The position numbers and the translations under genes are program-made. The notes beneath the pieces were generated by a model. That model did not search any database. It was given only the letters and a program-made list of their open reading frames with translations, and was not told where the DNA came from. DNA of 64,000 bases from Sneathiella limimaris (GTDB lineage: Bacteria > Pseudomonadota > Alphaproteobacteria > Sneathiellales > Sneathiellaceae). Shown here in pieces: positions 25,859 through 32,552 of the stretch; the first letter of the stretch is position 1; each line of letters starts with the position of its first letter. Location: NCBI RefSeq assembly GCF_012932565.1, contig NZ_JABBYJ010000001.1, positions 1,798,001 through 1,862,000 of the forward strand. The letters run 5' to 3'.

Positions 25859-26875
25859 GTGTCTATACCAAAACAAAACTGGAAAGACCTAATCCAGGCG
25901 AACCTGACAGTTGAATCGGGTGAACATAGTGGTCGCGAGGCCACCATTGTTGTGGAGCCTCTGGAAAGAGGCTTCGGGCTGACACTCGGAAACGCACTGC
26001 GTCGTGTGCTTCTGTCCAGCCTTCGGGGGGCGGCGATTACGTCCATCAGGATCGACAATGTTCTGCACGAATTCTCCTCCATTCCAGGAGTTAGAGAAGA
26101 CGTCACCGATATCATTCTGAACCTGAAGAAATTGGCGATTCGTAGCCATGCTGAGGGTGCGAAGCGGGTGAGCTTGAAAGCTTCAGGTCCTTGCGCGGTT
26201 GTCGCTGGTATGATCGAAACAGGTCCAGATATCGAAATCATGGATCCTGAGAGTGTCATCATGCATTTGGACGATGGTGCAACCATTAACATGGAAATGA
26301 CCATTAATAGCGGTAAGGGATATGTACCTGGCCCGCAAAACCGTCCAGAAGACGCTCCAATCGGTTTGATCCCGATTGATAGCCTTTACAGCCCGGTCAC
26401 CAATGTTTCCTACAAAGTGGAAGCAGCGCGTGAAGGTCAAATCCTTGACTATGACAAGCTGACATTGAACGTCCGGACAAACGGAACCGTTGTTCCAGAA
26501 GATGCAGTTGCGTTTGCGGCTCGGATCCTGCAGGAGCAATTCCAGCTGTTCATTAACTTCGACGAGCCTGAAGAAACTGTTCAGGAAGAAGAGCAGCAAG
26601 AACCAGAAATGAACCGTCATCTGTTTAGAAAAGTTGATGAGTTGGAATTGACAGTACGTTCGACAAACTGCTTGAAGAACGACAACATCACTTACATTGG
26701 TGATCTGGTTCAGCGGACAGAAGCAGACATGCTTCGCACACCTAACTTTGGACGGAAATCTCTGAACGAGATTAAAGACGTTCTCGCAGGTATGGGCCTG
26801 CACCTCGGAATGGATGTCCCGAACTGGCCACCTGAAAATGTAGAAGAGCTGGCTCGGAAGTATTCTGAAGACTAA
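25859..26875 (+). CDS. rpoA: DNA-directed RNA polymerase subunit alpha
   Basis: Alpha subunit, 338 residues, starting at GTG 25859 with GAGG at 25847-25850 as ribosome-binding site; the ATG at 25845 is out of frame. The N-terminal dimerisation domain includes [30 protein letters not shown]. The C-terminal domain, which binds UP elements and activators, is [44 protein letters not shown]. The linker is acidic ([16 protein letters not shown] region). LysR-type activators encoded later in the window would be expected to contact this domain. Confidence 0.98.
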   Translation: MSIPKQNWKDLIQANLTVESGEHSGREATIVVEPLERGFGLTLGNALRRVLLSSLRGAAITSIRIDNVLHEFSSIPGVREDVTDIILNLKKLAIRSHAEGAKRVSLKASGPCAVVAGMIETGPDIEIMDPESVIMHLDDGATINMEMTINSGKGYVPGPQNRPEDAPIGLIPIDSLYSPVTNVSYKVEAAREGQILDYDKLTLNVRTNGTVVPEDAVAFAARILQEQFQLFINFDEPEETVQEEEQQEPEMNRHLFRKVDELELTVRSTNCLKNDNITYIGDLVQRTEADMLRTPNFGRKSLNEIKDVLAGMGLHLGMDVPNWPPENVEELARKYSED

Positions 26876-26928
26876 GACTTTAACACGCGGACGGGGGAAG
26901 GGTCCCCCAACTGCTTTGGAGTAGAATT

Positions 26929-27363
26929 ATGCGGCATCGTAAATCTGGACGTAAGTTCAGCAGAAGTTCATCTCATCGCCAGGCGATGTTTGCCAACATG
27001 GCAGCAGCCCTGATCAAGCATGAGCAAATCAAAACAACACTGCCGAAGGCAAAAGATCTTCGTCCGATTGTTGAAAAACTGATCACACTTGGCAAGCGCG
27101 GCGACCTGCACGCTCGGCGTCAGCTGTTGGCAGCTGTTTCTGAAAAAGCGACAGTGGACAAGCTGATGACAACTTTGGCAGAACGCTATGCAGAGCGTAA
27201 CGGTGGTTATACTCGCGTCCTTAAAGCTGGTTTCCGCACAGGCGACGCAGCTCCTATGGGCATCATCGAGTTGGTTGACCGCGACGTTGACGCTAAAGGT
27301 CAGGACAGTGGCCCAGTAATGGGTGAAGATGACGAAGTTTTGGAAGCTGAAGCAGTTGCATAA
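26929..27363 (+). CDS. rplQ: 50S ribosomal protein L17
   Basis: L17 at the tunnel exit side of the 50S; 144 residues. [42 protein letters not shown] is the diagnostic N-terminus, [27 protein letters not shown] the core end. The last 25 residues are acidic ([13 protein letters not shown]), an extension over the E. coli protein that is common in this class. Last gene of the ribosomal block, directly before a strong terminator. Confidence 0.97.
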   Translation: MRHRKSGRKFSRSSSHRQAMFANMAAALIKHEQIKTTLPKAKDLRPIVEKLITLGKRGDLHARRQLLAAVSEKATVDKLMTTLAERYAERNGGYTRVLKAGFRTGDAAPMGIIELVDRDVDAKGQDSGPVMGEDDEVLEAEAVA

Positions 27364-27385
27364 CTGACAGACTTCACTAAACGAG

Positions 27386-27415
27386 AAAAAAGGCAGCCTC
27401 TGAGCTGCCTTTTTT
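27386..27415. terminator. Bidirectional terminator after rplQ
   Basis: AAAAAAGGCAGC (27386-27397) pairs with GCTGCCTTTTTT (27404-27415) around CTCTGA. The A-run on one side and T-run on the other make it work on both strands: it ends the ribosomal transcript and also the convergent CigR-like gene. Confidence 0.93.
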
Positions 27416-27435
27416 GTTGTTCATTTGCTTGGCTC

Positions 27436-27918
27436 TTATTTGCGCGCCGCACCGCGCAAGATATCAAGAATGATCTCGGTTCCAATCTCAATGAGTAAAA
27501 TATCTTCATCAACTACGACTCGCTTATACTTGCTCAGTCGATGAGGAAGGCGGGATTGAAGATCACTTGGTAAGTCCCTTTTAGCCACGCCAGGTGGCAG
27601 GGTACCGTTTTTTTCCAGCTGCATGGCTAAGCCAGGCGGTAGTTCTTTCTTCTTGGCGAGACCTGGAGGCATTTTCTTGGACCCTTTGGCACCTTTGGAT
27701 CCAGATTTATGGTCACCATCACGGTCATTCCCGACAATGATGTCATAAAAGTCCCGAATTATCCTTTTCTCCTGATCTGTGAAAAAGGGTTGTGCTAGGT
27801 TTCCACTGCTCTTATCTGCAATCATGACCGGTTGGGCGGCAGAAACACTAGGAACAACTTGGAATGTTATGGTCGCTTGAACTGCAGCGACAGCTCCCAA
27901 TATCATAAGAAACTTCAA
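27436..27918 (-). CDS. Secreted CigR-like protein with PPG repeats
   Basis: A 160-residue protein with a signal peptide (about residues 1-27, ending ...VVPSVSA). The start is TTG 27918, supported by GGAG six bases upstream; the next ATG is four codons in and lacks a site. After a charged segment (NDRDGDHKSGSKGAKGSKK) there are three PPG repeats, MPPGLAKKK, LPPGLAMQL and LPPGVAKRD, then a short domain ending VVVDEDILLIEIGTEIILDIL. This repeat plus C-terminal pattern matches, from memory, the family annotated as CigR-like or RcnB-like (CigR is a Salmonella antivirulence membrane protein). The role in this free-living type of organism is unknown. Confidence 0.6.
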   Translation of the reverse strand: MKFLMILGAVAAVQATITFQVVPSVSAAQPVMIADKSSGNLAQPFFTDQEKRIIRDFYDIIVGNDRDGDHKSGSKGAKGSKKMPPGLAKKKELPPGLAMQLEKNGTLPPGVAKRDLPSDLQSRLPHRLSKYKRVVVDEDILLIEIGTEIILDILRGAARK

Positions 27919-28055
27919 GGGTATCTCCAGATCTTGTTAATTGACCTTGAAAAGACTACGGTCCAATTAAGGCAAATTGGTGAGCAACTGTAGATGGTGT
28001 GAGCAGCTTGTTTTTCACTATGAGCAAAACAGCGGAAAAATTGAGTGAATCGAAA

Positions 28056-29465
28056 ATGAAAGCGAGACATTTATTAGGGGCATTCTGCCTGTTATTGATT
28101 TCCGTGACTACTGTGGTTGCCGAAAATAGACAGGTTCCCAGCAATCGGGATGAGATCACGCTTTCGTTTGCACCGCTTGTCAAAGAAGCCGCGCCAGCTG
28201 TCGTCAATATATTCACCAAGAAGCGGGTTAGTCAGCGTGCGCGGCCAAGTATCTTCAATGACCCTTTTTTTGAGCAGTTCTTTGGAAAAGGCTTTAGGAC
28301 ACCTCAAAAGAGGGAAAAAATTCAGAACTCATTGGGCTCTGGAGTGATCGTTAAAAGTGATGGTGTTGTTGTGACAAACTATCATGTGGTAGCAGGCGCT
28401 GACGAAATTACCGTTGCCCTGAATGATCGCCGCGAGTTCGAAGCGAGTGTGCTGTTAGAGGATGAAGAGACTGATTTGGCGATCCTGAAAATAAATGTTG
28501 AAGATGAAGCGCTTCCCTTTCTGAAGTTTCATGACTCTGATGACCTTGAAATAGGTGATCTTGTAATCGCTATTGGCAATCCTTTCGGTGTGGGTCAAAG
28601 CGTCACTAGTGGTATAATTTCTGCTCTAGGCCGAACTACAGGGGCCGCCGCAGATATCGAGAGTTTCATTCAAACTGATGCGGCGATTAACCCAGGAAAT
28701 TCGGGTGGAGCTCTACTTACAATGGATGGGACCCTCGCTGGAATAAACTCCGCTATTTTTAGTAAAGGGGGAGGTTCTCTTGGTATTGGCTTTGCGATCC
28801 CAGCCAATCTTGTGCAGTCAGTCATGGAAAATGGTCTTGCGAGCGGACGTGTTATTAGGCCCTGGCTTGGTGCACAGGGACAAAGCCTGAATAGTGCAAT
28901 GGCGAAAAGCCTGGGACTAGAGAAACCCCAGGGTGTTTTGATCAGTGAGGTCTATCCAGGAAGTGCTGCCGAGCGGGGTGGTTTGTTGCCCAATGATATT
29001 GTCCTTTCTGTCGATGGATATGAGGTTATTGACGAGCGAGCTCTTTTATTCCGTATCTCTACAGGAATTATTGATACAATTGCAGAGCTCGGCATAGTAA
29101 GAGATGGCTCCGAGATGACTTTGCAAATACTGTTGAAGCCAGCGCCGGAAATACCTCCGCGAGAGCTGACAGAGTTGAAGGGTTCCCAGCCTCTTGCAGG
29201 GATCACTGTTGGGACCTTGTCGCCAGCTTTCGCTCAGGAGATAGGCTTATCCCCCTTCTTATCTGGTGTTGTGATAACAGATATTGAACAAGGTAGTTTT
29301 GGTGAAAGACATCGTTTGCGTCCGGGTGACATCATCGTAAGTGTAAACGGAGTGAAGGCAACAACTGGAGTGCAGCTTCAAAGCCTATTGGTAGAGGCAA
29401 AAGAGGGTTGGGATATTACGATCCAGCGTAATGGACGCCTAGCCAGTTTGAGAATAAGCCGGTGA
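28056..29465 (+). CDS. Do-family periplasmic serine endoprotease (DegP/DegQ-like)
   Basis: Protease-chaperone for misfolded envelope proteins; 469 residues from ATG 28056. The trypsin-like domain has His in VVTNYHVVAGADE, Asp in EDEETDLAIL and Ser in AAINPGNSGGALL. Two PDZ domains follow (roughly residues 265-350 and 380-465). MKARHLLGAFCLLLISVTTVVA is a good signal peptide, so I chose this start; in-frame starts at 28020 (ATG) and 27999 (GTG) are possible and none has a clear ribosome-binding site. Its stop overlaps the rarA GTG by four bases, making it the first gene of a coupled operon. Confidence 0.9.
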   Translation: MKARHLLGAFCLLLISVTTVVAENRQVPSNRDEITLSFAPLVKEAAPAVVNIFTKKRVSQRARPSIFNDPFFEQFFGKGFRTPQKREKIQNSLGSGVIVKSDGVVVTNYHVVAGADEITVALNDRREFEASVLLEDEETDLAILKINVEDEALPFLKFHDSDDLEIGDLVIAIGNPFGVGQSVTSGIISALGRTTGAAADIESFIQTDAAINPGNSGGALLTMDGTLAGINSAIFSKGGGSLGIGFAIPANLVQSVMENGLASGRVIRPWLGAQGQSLNSAMAKSLGLEKPQGVLISEVYPGSAAERGGLLPNDIVLSVDGYEVIDERALLFRISTGIIDTIAELGIVRDGSEMTLQILLKPAPEIPPRELTELKGSQPLAGITVGTLSPAFAQEIGLSPFLSGVVITDIEQGSFGERHRLRPGDIIVSVNGVKATTGVQLQSLLVEAKEGWDITIQRNGRLASLRISR

Positions 29466-30781
29466 GTGATTTGTTTGGAAAAGCGGCTGATGAATTTGGC
29501 AAGGGCAGGCCTTTAGCAGATCGTTTGCGTCCGGCCACCCTTGAAGAGGTTGTCGGGCAGGATTATCTTTTAAAGGAAGGTGGGACCCTTCACCGTATGC
29601 TGGAAGCAAATTGGTTGCCGTCTTTAATCTTTTGGGGCCCTCCAGGAACAGGCAAGACAACAATCGCTCGGCTGCTGGCAGAAAAAGTGGATCTTTACTT
29701 TGAGCAAGTCTCAGCTGTTTTTTCAGGAGTTGCCGACCTTCGAAAGGTTTTTGAGGCGGCAAAGCTGCGCCGGCAAAATGGGAAAGCGACGCTTCTTTTT
29801 GTGGATGAAATTCACCGCTTTAATCGCTCGCAACAGGATGGCTTTCTTCCTTATGTCGAGGATGGGACGATCACTCTTGTCGGGGCGACAACAGAAAATC
29901 CGTCCTTTGAATTAAATGGGGCGTTGTTGTCTCGGTGTCAGATTCTTGTATTGGAGCGGCACACGGAAAAATCCTTCGAGATTTTGCTGGGAAAAGCTGA
30001 AGAACTGGAAGGTCGTAAGATCCCATTGAATGATGAAGCTCGTTTAAAGCTTTTTGATTTGGCGGATGGTGATGGCCGCTTTTTCCTGAATATGGTGGAA
30101 ACTCTTTTCGCAACGGGTGATCGGCAACTTAATACAGAGGGTCTGCTCAGTGTGGTGTCAAAAAGAGCTCCCGCCTATGACAAGGACCGAGAGGGCCATT
30201 ACAACCTGATCAGTGCTCTGCACAAATCATTGAGAGGTTCAGATGTGGATGCAGCCCTCTATTGGTTTTCGCGGATGATGGATGGGGGAGAGGATCCACT
30301 CTACATTACAAGGCGATTAGTTCGGTTTGCCGTTGAAGATATTGGGATGGCAGATCCCCAAGCGCTTGTTCAAGCAAACGCGGCGAAGGAAGCTTATCAG
30401 TTCCTGGGAAGTCCAGAAGGTGATTTAGCAATTGCGCAAGCTGTGATTTATTTGGCGACAGCACCTAAATCCAATGCGGCTTATGCAGCCTTTAAGCTAT
30501 CCCGCCAGTCTGCCCGAAAAAATGGGTCGCATATGCCACCAAAGCATATCTTGAATGCCCCAACCAATTTGATGAAGGAAATCGGATATGGGACAGGCTA
30601 TGCTTACGATCATGATGCTGAAGATGGATTTTCCGGTCAGAATTATTTTCCGGATTCAATGAAGCGACAGCAATATTATGCTCCGGTCGAACGCGGTTTT
30701 GAGCGGGACATTGGGAAGCGGCTTGACTATTGGGCCCGATTAAGAAAAAAACGTCAGCAAGAAGGAGATGGAAATAAATGA
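29462..30781 (+). CDS. rarA: Replication-associated recombination ATPase RarA (MgsA)
   Basis: AAA+ ATPase of the clamp-loader group acting at stalled replication forks; 439 residues, the family length. Walker A is FWGPPGTGKTT (about residues 57-67), Walker B FVDEIHRFN, and sensor 1 GATTENPSF. The C-terminal half carries the tetramerisation domain with YDKDREGHYNLISALHKSLRGSDVDAALYW. Starts with GTG inside the protease stop (GTGA), and its stop overlaps crcB by four bases. Confidence 0.95.
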   Translation: MSDLFGKAADEFGKGRPLADRLRPATLEEVVGQDYLLKEGGTLHRMLEANWLPSLIFWGPPGTGKTTIARLLAEKVDLYFEQVSAVFSGVADLRKVFEAAKLRRQNGKATLLFVDEIHRFNRSQQDGFLPYVEDGTITLVGATTENPSFELNGALLSRCQILVLERHTEKSFEILLGKAEELEGRKIPLNDEARLKLFDLADGDGRFFLNMVETLFATGDRQLNTEGLLSVVSKRAPAYDKDREGHYNLISALHKSLRGSDVDAALYWFSRMMDGGEDPLYITRRLVRFAVEDIGMADPQALVQANAAKEAYQFLGSPEGDLAIAQAVIYLATAPKSNAAYAAFKLSRQSARKNGSHMPPKHILNAPTNLMKEIGYGTGYAYDHDAEDGFSGQNYFPDSMKRQQYYAPVERGFERDIGKRLDYWARLRKKRQQEGDGNK

Positions 30782-31155
30782 TGTATCTCTCCATAGCTGT
30801 AGGCGGGGCTGTCGGTGCCTGTGCCCGTTTTGGAATGGGGTCACTTGTGGGTCGTCTTTTGGGGCATGGCTATCCCTTCGGGACACTCATTGTCAATATT
30901 CTTGGCTCTTTTTTGATGGGAGCCCTAATTGAATATATGGCGCTTCGTTGGTCTCCTTCGCCTGAAGTTCGAAGCCTTCTGGTAACAGGGTTTTTGGGAG
31001 CGTTCACAACTTTTTCAACTTTCTCTTTGGATGTTGCAGTTCAAATGCAGAAAGGAGCGTATTTAGCAGCAGGCGGCTATATTGCAGCCTCTGTCGTTTT
31101 TTCTATTGGGGGCCTTTTCGCAGGCCTTTATTTGATGCGTATGGGTTTATCATGA
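30778..31155 (+). CDS. crcB: Fluoride ion channel CrcB/Fluc
   Basis: Small dual-topology membrane protein that exports fluoride; 125 residues with four membrane segments. Family motifs: GGAVGACARFGMG at the N-terminus, GTLIVNILGSFLMGAL, and the GFLGAFTTFSTFSLD signature whose phenylalanines line the pore. ATG 30778 and ATG 30781 are adjacent; either could be used. It is embedded by four-base overlaps between rarA and the rluC-like gene, so there is no room for a fluoride riboswitch of its own. Confidence 0.93.
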   Translation: MMYLSIAVGGAVGACARFGMGSLVGRLLGHGYPFGTLIVNILGSFLMGALIEYMALRWSPSPEVRSLLVTGFLGAFTTFSTFSLDVAVQMQKGAYLAAGGYIAASVVFSIGGLFAGLYLMRMGLS

Positions 31156-32150
31156 GTAGAGTGCAGCACATAGATGTGACAGAAGCCGAAGCGGACCAAC
31201 GCTTGGACCGCTGGTTTAAGAACCATTATCCGGGCTTGTCTCATGGCCAGCTTGAGAAGCTCTTGCGCAAAGGGGAAATCCGCGTTGATAAGAAACGGGC
31301 TAAGGCTAAAGACAGGCTTGAGGCTGGACAAGTCGTTCGAATCCCTCCGCTGCCTGATGACGCGTTTAATCCGAATGCGGCTAAGAAACGGCCAGAAAAA
31401 GAACAATTGACCTTAAGTGATCGTGATATTGCCGAAATTCGCGGAATGATCCTGCACATGGATGATGATGTGATTGTGTTGAACAAGCCCGCTGGCATCC
31501 CCGTTCAGGGGGGCAGCAAGCAGCTTCGACATATTGACGGATTATTGGATGGATTGCGCTTTGACTATGATGAGCGACCAAAACTAACTCATCGGCTTGA
31601 TAAGGACACTTCTGGCGTGCTGGTTATTGGCCGTACTCGTCAAGCGGCAAAACATCTGACCGAAGCCTTCAAGAAGCGCTCAACTCGCAAGATTTATTGG
31701 GCTTTGGTTGCTGGTGTGCCGAAGCCTGCTCAGGCAACAATCTCCTATAACCTGACAAAGGTGGTGACGTCCGCTGGTGAAAAGGTTGTAGTGGATCGGG
31801 ACGGGCAATCCGCAGTGAGCGATTATTCGGTGGTGGAAGTCGCTGGTACGAAAGCGGCCTGGCTTGCGTTGAAGCCGCTGACGGGGAGGACGCATCAGCT
31901 CCGTGTTCATTGTGCTGCAATAGAAACGCCTATCGTTGGCGATGGAAAGTACGGTGGAAGTGAAGCCTTCTTGGAAGGCGTAATTTCTCGAAATATGCAC
32001 CTTCATGCCAGAGAGATTACCATCTCGCATCCTAAAGGGGGAGATTTGACCGTCGTTGCACCTTTAGGACAGCATATGGCAGCTACCTGGAAGTTAATGG
32101 GGTTCCATGAAAATGACTATGAAGATCCTTTTGAAGAACTGGGATTTTAG
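31152..32150 (+). CDS. rluC: 23S rRNA pseudouridine synthase, RluC type
   Basis: RluA-family pseudouridine synthase, 332 residues. An N-terminal S4 RNA-binding domain (about residues 15-75: RLDRWFKNHYPGLSHGQLEKLLRKGEIRVD) precedes the catalytic domain with the essential Asp at about 150 in HRLDKDTSGVLVIGRT. The combination of S4 domain and length fits RluC, which modifies 23S positions 955, 2504 and 2580 in E. coli; RluD is the alternative. Coupled to crcB by ATGA overlap. The last 20 residues are acidic. No clear terminator follows. Confidence 0.85.
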   Translation: MSRVQHIDVTEAEADQRLDRWFKNHYPGLSHGQLEKLLRKGEIRVDKKRAKAKDRLEAGQVVRIPPLPDDAFNPNAAKKRPEKEQLTLSDRDIAEIRGMILHMDDDVIVLNKPAGIPVQGGSKQLRHIDGLLDGLRFDYDERPKLTHRLDKDTSGVLVIGRTRQAAKHLTEAFKKRSTRKIYWALVAGVPKPAQATISYNLTKVVTSAGEKVVVDRDGQSAVSDYSVVEVAGTKAAWLALKPLTGRTHQLRVHCAAIETPIVGDGKYGGSEAFLEGVISRNMHLHAREITISHPKGGDLTVVAPLGQHMAATWKLMGFHENDYEDPFEELGF

Positions 32151-32174
32151 GAAATAGCTGGAATTGCTTACCTT

Positions 32175-32208
32175 TTGACTTGACTAATCAGGGCTTAGCC
32201 ATCATTTT
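32175..32208 (+). promoter_or_regulatory. Candidate promoter of the leuA leader transcript
   Basis: Two overlapping TTGACT hexamers lie at 32175-32180 and 32180-32185. The second reads CTTGAC from 32179, the alphaproteobacterial -35, and a 17-base spacer leads to CATTTT at 32203-32208, a poor -10. Transcription would then begin close to 32215, the first base of the leader-peptide ATG. Confidence 0.45.
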
Positions 32209-32214
32209 TCTTTC

Positions 32215-32274
32215 ATGATGAAAATTGATCGACTGTCAGGACTACTACTACGACTTACTAGCCCGGTACTTTAG
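32215..32274 (+). CDS. leuL: Leucine-rich leader peptide of leuA (19 codons)
   Basis: ATG 32215 to TAG 32272-32274 encodes MMKIDRLSGLLLRLTSPVL, six leucines in 19 residues, including three consecutive CTA codons (32242-32250), then CTT and a final CTT. It lies 279 bases before leuA, which encodes the first enzyme of leucine synthesis. This is the expected form of a leader peptide for ribosome-mediated attenuation, where stalling at Leu codons senses charged tRNA-Leu. There is no ribosome-binding site upstream, and the predicted transcription start is at the ATG itself, so it may be translated as a leaderless mRNA, as described for the trp leader of Sinorhizobium. A start at ATG 32218 is equally possible. 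Confidence 0.8.
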   Translation: MMKIDRLSGLLLRLTSPVL

Positions 32275-32302
32275 GAGTGCCGGGGCACGTTGTCCTTTGT
32301 TC
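32261..32302 (+). promoter_or_regulatory. Competing hairpins over the leader-peptide stop (attenuator candidate)
   Basis: GCCCGGTACT (32261-32270) pairs with AGTGCCGGGGC (32276-32286) with one bulged G and one G-U pair; the loop holds the leader stop codon. A second fold that excludes it pairs AGGAGTGC (32273-32280) with GCAC (32285-32288) plus TCCT (32293-32296), leaving a four-base bulge, and runs into TTTGTTCT. The second resembles a weak terminator. Which fold is the regulatory one cannot be settled by eye. Confidence 0.45.
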
Positions 32303-32341
32303 TAAAAGACAGTTAATCGAGAACTCAAATGCAGACAATTA

Positions 32342-32355
32342 AGACCAATTGGTCT
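32342..32355. repeat. Perfect palindrome AGACCAATTGGTCT in the leuA leader
   Basis: A 14-base perfect palindrome. It could be a DNA operator (dimeric regulator) or a stem segment in the leader RNA: its AGACC/GGTCT arms recur downstream as CGGTCTT (32442) and AAGACCG (32490), so alternative pairings among the copies are possible. Confidence 0.5.
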
Positions 32356-32441
32356 GACTTATCACAAATTAAAATTTCAGCAGATTTAAGCGTCCAGAAT
32401 GGCCATGAGGGCTCATTCGGGGGGCTCTCTCGACTTATGGG

Positions 32442-32496
32442 CGGTCTTCAGCGTGACACCTGAAAGCTGATGACCGGAAAAACAACAACAAGACCG
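32442..32496 (+). other. Long hairpin with alternative partner upstream of leuA
   Basis: CGGTCTTCAGC (32442-32452) pairs with GCTGATGACCG (32466-32476), ten pairs with a single T-T mismatch. CGGTCTT can instead pair perfectly with AAGACCG (32490-32496). The two folds exclude each other. The rest of the 32275-32552 leader shows no gene; an in-frame ATG at 32502 would extend leuA by 17 residues but has no ribosome-binding site. Confidence 0.45.
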
Positions 32497-32552
32497 ACGT
32501 AATGAGACATTCAGGCAGAGACGAGCTGCCACAAAGACTTGAGGAAACGGAA

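Noticed and set aside
27700-27740. EF-hand-like DRDGDH in the CigR-like protein
   Set aside because: The loop lacks the hydrophobic and terminal Glu positions of an EF-hand and is followed by a Lys/Ser/Gly-rich linker.
27963-27980. Inverted repeat CCAATT-N6-AATTGG upstream of the protease gene
   Set aside because: Short, AT-rich and not paired with a recognisable promoter; chance occurrence cannot be excluded.
32502-32552. 17-residue N-terminal extension of LeuA from ATG 32502
   Set aside because: No ribosome-binding site; GAGGAAACGG lies just upstream of ATG 32553, which gives the family N-terminus.
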